A DNA stretch of 64,000 nt from Planotetraspora kaengkrachanensis. Lineage in GTDB: Bacteria > Actinomycetota > Actinomycetes > Streptosporangiales > Streptosporangiaceae. A model generated the notes under the pieces. That model was not told the origin of the DNA. It saw only the letters and a program-made list of their open reading frames with translations, and searched no databases. Positions 59,523-64,000 of the stretch are shown here, piece after piece (within the stretch, counting starts at the first letter, position 1; each line of letters begins with the position of its first letter). The translations under genes were made by a program, and so were the position numbers. Location: positions 124,001 through 188,000 of the forward strand of contig NZ_BONV01000009.1 of the NCBI RefSeq assembly GCF_016862895.1, in the 5' to 3' direction.

Positions 59523-60560
59523 GTGCCAGCGGAGGTGGTCCTGTCGGGAGCCGATCTTGAAACGATCGGTTCGCCGAGCCTGTGGACGATCACCATCGCC
59601 GGCCTGGTGCTGCTGCTGGCCGTCGACTTCATCGTGACCCGCCGCCCGCACGAGGTGCGGATGCGCGAAGCGGTGGGCTGGTCGCTCTTCTACCTGGCCC
59701 TGCCTGTGATCTTCGGCGTCTTCATTTGGGGGGCCTTCGGGTCCCGCGTGGCGACGGAGTTCTTCACCGGCTACGTCGTGGAGAAGTCGCTCTCGGTGGA
59801 CAACCTGTTCGTGTTCATGCTGCTGCTGTCCGCCTTCGCGGTCCCTCCCGAGCTGGCCCGCCGGGTCCTGCTGTACGGCATCGTCGGGGCGCTGGTGCTA
59901 CGCGGGATCTTCATCGCGCTGGGCGCGGCCGTCCTGCAGAGCGGCGCATGGGCGTTCCTGCTGTTCGGCGGGATACTGATCGTCACCGCAGGGAAGATCA
60001 TCAAGCAGGCGTTGAGCGGAAAGGAGCAGGAGGTCGACATCGCCTCCATGCGCACGATCCGGCTGCTGCGGCGCTTCATGCGGGTCACCGACGACTTCCG
60101 CGGCTCCCGCCTGGTCGTTCGCGAGGACGGACAGCGCGCCCTGACCCCGCTGGCGCTGGCCATCGTGGCCGTCTTCGCCACCGACATCGTCTTCGCCGTC
60201 GATTCTGTGCCCGCTGTGTACGGCGTGACCCAGGACCCCTTCCTCGTCTTCGCCACCAACGCCTTCGCCCTGCTGGGCCTGCGGGCGCTCTACTTCGTGC
60301 TCCTCGGCGTCCTGACGAAGCTGCGGCACCTGAACCACGGCCTCGGCGTCATCCTCGCCTTCATCGGGATCAAGCTCGTCCTCCACTGGGCACACGGCCT
60401 GTGGGCGTGGGTTCCGCAGATTCCCACTCTGGTCTCACTGGGGGTCATCGTCGCCGTCCTGAGCACCGTCACGATCACGAGCATGCGCGCCAACCGCCGC
60501 GATGCGAAGCCCGCTTCCCCACCCGCCAAACGTGAACCCCGCTCTCGGCCGACGCGCTAG
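59523..60560 (+). CDS. TerC-family membrane protein (probable Mn2+ exporter, Alx/MeeY-like)
   Basis: A 345-residue protein with about nine helices. Conserved acidic TerC motifs: VEKSLSVDNLFVFMLL (helix 3) and IVAVFATDIVFAVDSVPAVYGVTQDPFLVFATNAFALLGLRALYF, with the paired Asp residues thought to bind metal. GTG start at 59523, with GAGGAGG four bases upstream inside the riboswitch expression platform. Members export Mn2+ or load it on secreted proteins; that fits the leader. Confidence 0.95.
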   Translation: MPAEVVLSGADLETIGSPSLWTITIAGLVLLLAVDFIVTRRPHEVRMREAVGWSLFYLALPVIFGVFIWGAFGSRVATEFFTGYVVEKSLSVDNLFVFMLLLSAFAVPPELARRVLLYGIVGALVLRGIFIALGAAVLQSGAWAFLLFGGILIVTAGKIIKQALSGKEQEVDIASMRTIRLLRRFMRVTDDFRGSRLVVREDGQRALTPLALAIVAVFATDIVFAVDSVPAVYGVTQDPFLVFATNAFALLGLRALYFVLLGVLTKLRHLNHGLGVILAFIGIKLVLHWAHGLWAWVPQIPTLVSLGVIVAVLSTVTITSMRANRRDAKPASPPAKREPRSRPTR

Positions 60561-60685
60561 GAGCACCAGCTCAAGTACGGATCAGGCCGCGGCTTCAAGG
60601 CTGGACAGCCTCACCGACAAGATCAGCTGCGCTGAACAAGCGAAGGTCCCGGATGGAAGCCGACAAGGCCTGGCATCCTGTGCGA

Positions 60686-61438
60686 ATGCGACAGGTCACC
60701 GTGCTCGGCAGTTGCGGCGCCTTTCCGGAACCAGGCCGTGCCTGCAGCGGTTTCGCGGTGGACTGGGACGGCTACCGCTTGGTGCTCGACCTCGGATACG
60801 CCACGCTGCCGCGGCTCCTGACGCACTGGCCGGACGGCGCCGTGGACGCCGTCGTCATCACCCACGAGCACCCCGATCACTGCATCGACCTTCACGGGCT
60901 GTTCCGGATGCGGTTCTACGGCGACTCCGGTGGACCGCGACTGCCGTTGTACTGCCCGCCGGGCGTGCTCGACCGCATCGGCGGCCTGGAACCCGACGCC
61001 GACCTGGAAGCGGTCTTCGAAGTGCATCCGCTGCCCGGCAGCCACCGGATGGGGCCGTTCGACCTGACGGGACTGTCGCTCCCGCACTACGTGCCCAACG
61101 CGGGCGTCCGCGTACAGGCCGACGGGATCGCCTTGGCCTACTCCGGGGACACCGGCCCGACCTCCGTGCTGGCCGAGCTCGGCCGCGACGCCGACCTGTT
61201 CATCGTCGAGGCCACCGACCGCGAAGGTGAGACGAGCCGCCCCGTACGCAATCTCCTGACCTCCACCGAGGCCGGTCACTGGGCCCGCCGGGCGGGCGCC
61301 CGCCGACTGATGCTCACCCACTTTTGGCCGGGCAACGACCGGGCCGCCTCAGTCGCCGCCGCTCGACTGGCGTTCGACGGAGAAGTGCTGGCCGCCGAGG
61401 AGGACCTCACCGTCACGCTCGGGACCACCGATCACTGA
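60686..61438 (+). CDS. MBL-fold metallo-hydrolase (RNase Z-like group)
   Basis: A 250-residue metallo-beta-lactamase-fold enzyme: TVLGSCGAFPEPGRACSGFAV start, metal motif ITHEHPDHC (HxHxDH form as HEHPDH), ALAYSGDTGPTSVLAEL (metal Asp) and LMLTHFWPGND (metal His). The N-terminal GSCGAFPEP loop is shared with the arylsulfatase/phosphodiesterase-like members. The ATG at 60686 matches the usual family start but lacks a ribosome site; an ATG at 60653 has AAGG upstream. Substrate unknown. Confidence 0.9.
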   Translation: MRQVTVLGSCGAFPEPGRACSGFAVDWDGYRLVLDLGYATLPRLLTHWPDGAVDAVVITHEHPDHCIDLHGLFRMRFYGDSGGPRLPLYCPPGVLDRIGGLEPDADLEAVFEVHPLPGSHRMGPFDLTGLSLPHYVPNAGVRVQADGIALAYSGDTGPTSVLAELGRDADLFIVEATDREGETSRPVRNLLTSTEAGHWARRAGARRLMLTHFWPGNDRAASVAAARLAFDGEVLAAEEDLTVTLGTTDH

Positions 61439-61710
61439 AGGCTGTTCGCACCGTCACGGAGCCCACGTAGGTGAGGCGCGTTCCTGACTGTGGCCTGCGC
61501 CCCATGCCGCGGCGGTGTGCTTCGGCGAACTTGGGATCGAACCGCCGAACGCGTTGAACGCGGGCCGTGCCGCTGCGCGGGTACCCCTGCCATCGAGATC
61601 CGCTACCCCGCACCGCCTAGGGTCGGAAACCGTACAGTCCCGGTCCTGGCCATGTACCTGCGCACGCGAGACAGTGGAACCCGCTCCCATTGCCGATCCC
61701 TCGGGTGCCC
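61439..61710. other. Intergenic region, no gene recognised
   Basis: A 272-base gap. It contains a peptide-like frame with GELGIEPPNALNAG and a tRNA-like ten-mer on the reverse strand; neither holds up as a gene. Confidence 0.4.
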
Positions 61711-62859
61711 ATGAGCCGCTTCGAAGATCGCATACCTCGTCTCCCCGGCCACCCTGTGCGAACAGACAAGATCGCACGGGGACGCGCCCCATGGCGATAT
61801 TGGATATCGGCGCCCTTCGTCTTCACCGCGCTCTTAGGACTCATCACACTGGCCTGCGCCCTGTTCCTCCCCCGCTATGTCCTCGCATGGGACCTGGGCA
61901 CCGCCAAGCCACCGGACGACTACGCCGCCGCAGTGAACGGCATCCGAACCGCCCTGCTCCAAGGCGTCGGTGGTTTGGTACTTCTGATCGGCGCCTATCT
62001 GACCTGGCGTCAACTACAGCTCAGCCGCCACGGGCAGGCCACGGAGTCCTTCGCCGCCGCCATCACCCATCTGGGCGATCCAAACCTGGACGTCCGCCTC
62101 GGCGGCATCTACGCCCTCGAACGCATCTCCCGCTCCTCCTCGGCCGACCGCCGGTCCATCTCGGAGATCCTCTCCTCGTTCGTCGGCAACCGCACCCGCG
62201 ATCCTCAACGAGGTGCAGGGCACGCGCGGCAGGCCGGCACACCGCCGGGCAGCGAGGTCAACCTTTCCCTGCGAGCCCCCGACATCCACGCAGCGCTGAC
62301 CGTGCTCGGCCGCCGGGCCCCGATCCGAGGTCAGGTGCTCCTTCTCGACCGCCTGGTCCTTCCCAAGGCCAACCTCGCCTCCGTTCGGCTCCGGGACGCG
62401 GATCTCCACTTCAGCGACCTGACGGAGGCCTCCCTCATCGGAGCCGATCTGACCCGAGCGGATCTCACCGGAGTAAGACTGGCGGAGACGAACCTCATCG
62501 ACGCCGTTCTCTACCAGGCCGACCTGCGCGACGCCGTCCTGACCGGGGTCATCGCGGAGGGCGTTGATCTCCGTGGAACGGATCTGACCAGGGCCGACCT
62601 GCGGAATGCCAACTTGCGCGGCGCTCGCATGGACTACGCCGACCTTCGAGAGGCCACGCTGGCCGGCGCCGACCTGACAGGCGCCTCGCTGAAACGAGTG
62701 GTCTTCGACGAGAAGACCGAATGGCCCGAGGGCTTCGACGCCTCACGTATCAAGCCGACGCGCCGACGGAATCTTCCACCCATCAGTCCCCGCACCTACG
62801 ATGAGTTCGCCGTCCCAAAGGTGGCCGCCAAGAACGGGCAGCCATCCGACTCCGCGTAA
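61711..62859 (+). CDS. Pentapeptide-repeat protein with two membrane helices
   Basis: A 382-residue protein. Two N-terminal helices (~29-53 and ~81-102) are followed by a conserved helical block (ESFAAAITHLGDPNLDVRLGGIYALERIS) and, from ~210 to 330, canonical A(D/N)Lxx pentapeptide repeats (ADLTRADLTG, ADLRNANLRG, ADLREATLAGADLTG). The repeats form a rigid square helix, probably in the cytoplasm. The same layout is common in Streptomyces-like genomes; function unknown. ATG at 61711 preferred; a TTG at 61690 is in frame. Confidence 0.88.
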   Translation: MSRFEDRIPRLPGHPVRTDKIARGRAPWRYWISAPFVFTALLGLITLACALFLPRYVLAWDLGTAKPPDDYAAAVNGIRTALLQGVGGLVLLIGAYLTWRQLQLSRHGQATESFAAAITHLGDPNLDVRLGGIYALERISRSSSADRRSISEILSSFVGNRTRDPQRGAGHARQAGTPPGSEVNLSLRAPDIHAALTVLGRRAPIRGQVLLLDRLVLPKANLASVRLRDADLHFSDLTEASLIGADLTRADLTGVRLAETNLIDAVLYQADLRDAVLTGVIAEGVDLRGTDLTRADLRNANLRGARMDYADLREATLAGADLTGASLKRVVFDEKTEWPEGFDASRIKPTRRRNLPPISPRTYDEFAVPKVAAKNGQPSDSA

Positions 62860-63147
62860 CCTGCCGTAATCATTCCATCTGCCACGTCGCGCGGGGATAC
62901 CCGACGAGTCCGCACAGTAAGTCGTCGTGTAGACGGTCGGGGCTGTGATCACCCTTGCGGTTTCTTCCGGTTGGGCTCCCGGGAAGCCCGAGATCAGGCA
63001 GAGGTCCACGATGTTGACCTCATTGGTCGTCCCCACCTCGGAGATCGTGTCGAGAATGCGCACCGTGCCGCCGCGCTCGAAGTCCGCCCATCCGGCGGTG
63101 CCCTTGATCGTCACCTCGTAGCTGCCGCCGGCCAGGCTCGTCTCCTG
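62743..63147 (-). pseudogene. Possible fragment of an unknown protein
   Basis: A reverse-strand frame reads SYEVTIKGTAGWADFERGGTVRILDTISEVG and TNEVNIVDLCLISGF with protein-like composition, then degrades into low-quality sequence and overlaps the end of the pentapeptide gene. It lacks a ribosome site. It may be the C-terminal domain of a lost gene. I do not recognise the family. Confidence 0.3.
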
Positions 63148-63265
63148 AGGTCGTTGTCAGCACACGCCATGGCCGCTTTCTCCTCGTTCGTGCTTGTGGC
63201 AGACCGATCAGGCCTCAGCATCTGATGAGCGAGATTGCGAAACACCCGAAAAATACGGATTTCAG

Positions 63266-63353
63266 TGCCCGGGACCGCCTGGCCGCCGCCGGCGTCGCCA
63301 ACGTCACCGTGTTCCTCGGCGACGGCGCACTCGGCCGCCCCGAAGGTGCGCCG
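63266..63353 (+). pseudogene. Short PCMT methyltransferase fragment
   Basis: About 29 codons read ARDRLAAAGVANVTVFLGDG and ALGRPEGAP, the segment that follows motif I in isoaspartyl methyltransferases. The intact gene at 30567-31208 has the equivalent stretch NLARNGVDNVELLLGDG. No start, SAM-binding motif or stop belongs to it. Confidence 0.5.
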
Positions 63354-63361
63354 TGCGCGGC

Positions 63362-63384
63362 GGCCGCCCCTGAGGGGGGCGGCC
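63362..63384 (-). terminator. Terminator of the right-edge secreted protein gene
   Basis: GGCCGCCCC (63362-63370) and GGGGCGGCC (63376-63384), 9-bp stem and 5-base loop, 53 bases beyond the reverse-strand stop codon. Confidence 0.7.
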
Positions 63385-63437
63385 CCCGCTATGTGCGTTA
63401 CGTCCCGTCAATCCACGGTCAACGCGGTCCTCCGGCG

Positions 63438-64000
63438 CTAATCACGCAGGGTTGCGGGATCAGTGGCGGCTTCGCCCGCCAGGTTGGTGAAGACCGCGCG
63501 GAACCGGGTGCCGTCGGGATGGTCCTGCGGGCTGGTCAGTGTCAGGGTGGTGCTGGTCGCGCCGCTGACGTCGGCCCAGTCGCCGCCGGGCGGGCTCGCC
63601 TGCCACCGCACCGCCGGCTGCGGGTCGCCCGTCGCCGCCGCCGTGAAGGACACCGGACCGCCGTTGGCCGTCGCGTCCGCGGGCTGGGTGGTGACTGCCG
63701 GAGCGACCGGTTGCGCCGACGCCAGGTGCATGGCGAGCACATTGTCGCCGGTGACGGCGAACGCGACACGGCCGATCACCTGGCTGCCGGCGCCGATGTT
63801 CAGCCGCAGGTCACTGCCACCGTTCTCACGGCCGCTCAACGCGGCCTCGGGCAGCGGGATCGCCGCGGTCTTCCAGGTGCCGGTGTTGGTGTTCGTCACG
63901 CGGGCCGAGTCCCGGTAGGCGTTGTTGTTCACGTTGCCGTAGGAGTCGTACTGGATGCCCCAGCTGCCCGTCCCCTGGTCGAAGTAGCTGATGTACGCGG
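63438..64000 (-). CDS. C-terminal part of a secreted Ig-domain protein, probably a glycoside hydrolase (5' end outside window)
   Basis: About 187 residues are visible; the frame runs open past 64000. The first ~100 form a carbohydrate-binding-like beta domain (GSWGIQYDSYGNVNNNAYRDSARVTN, GTWKTAAIPLPEAALSGRENGGSDLRL), of the type found at the end of secreted glycosidases. After it an Ig-like domain (TTQPADATANGGPVSFTAAATGDPQPAVRWQAS ... TLTSPQDHPDGTRFRAVFTNLAGEA) closes the protein. The stop TAG at 63438 is followed by a terminator. Enzyme family cannot be told from this part. Confidence 0.8.
   Translation of the reverse strand, partial: AYISYFDQGTGSWGIQYDSYGNVNNNAYRDSARVTNTNTGTWKTAAIPLPEAALSGRENGGSDLRLNIGAGSQVIGRVAFAVTGDNVLAMHLASAQPVAPAVTTQPADATANGGPVSFTAAATGDPQPAVRWQASPPGGDWADVSGATSTTLTLTSPQDHPDGTRFRAVFTNLAGEAATDPATLRD

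Noticed and set aside
61540-61560. GTTCGATCCC on the reverse strand, like a tRNA T-loop
   Set aside because: The flanking bases do not form a T stem, and no anticodon or acceptor stem can be built around it.

Overview
The window reads as chromosome of a very GC-rich actinobacterium: GC-rich third codon positions throughout, frequent GTG/TTG starts, several leaderless genes with a TANNNT box 6-7 bases before the start codon, and actinobacterial families (ECF41-type sigma factor, Pro-rich Ser/Thr kinase, GH15 trehalase-like enzyme, F-rich pentapeptide protein). A Streptosporangiaceae-like or Streptomyces-like soil organism fits. That is inference; no rRNA or other marker gene lies here. I see no tRNA, rRNA or CRISPR array.

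Layout. 1-8756: one reverse-strand carbohydrate operon with a promoter and dyad operator at 8722-8756, an enolase-superfamily tail, two LplB/YtcP-type permeases, a large lipoprotein sugar-binding protein, a GH110-like galactosidase and a GH2 exo-glucosaminidase running off the left edge. 8968-13612: small redox and regulator genes (MFS remnant, HxlR, two SDR-type enzymes, Rrf2, ECF41 sigma, membrane protein, VOC protein), with clear operators between divergent pairs. 13649-19104: an accessory peptidoglycan-precursor island, MurD divergent from a BCAT-type aminotransferase, MurC and a beta-lactamase-fold hydrolase. 19131-21697: nitroreductase, small membrane protein, secreted HNH nuclease, Nudix.

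21795-23953 is a passenger element bounded by 42-bp imperfect inverted repeats. Its left repeat is one end of an internally deleted, IS701-like element. It carries an alpha/beta-hydrolase/SnoaL fusion gene and a divergent MerR regulator with a 22-bp operator between them. 23949-25331: MarR, VOC and membrane protein. 25595-29737: a 1380-residue secreted hydrolase plus beta-helix protein. 30567-33962: isoaspartyl methyltransferase and a sugar symporter/deacetylase pair.

34513-41865: an ABC exporter, a NarL-type two-component system transcribed away from it, a DrrAB-like exporter with two permeases, and a small secreted cysteine protein. 42270-51451: signalling genes (pentapeptide membrane protein, two histidine kinases, Ser/Thr kinase) and a GH15 enzyme. 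51808-58930: an esterase, a GntR-controlled amino-acid ABC/creatininase operon, and a TetR/dehydrogenase pair. 59398-60560: a yybP-ykoY (Mn2+) riboswitch candidate ahead of a TerC-family gene. 60686-64000: MBL-fold hydrolase, second pentapeptide protein, gene debris and the tail of a secreted Ig-domain protein.

The window holds several truncated gene tails (enolase, MFS, two methyltransferases, Nudix, PCMT, transposase), which suggests repeated insertion and deletion. The transposon-like passenger element, the Mur island and the riboswitch are the best leads.
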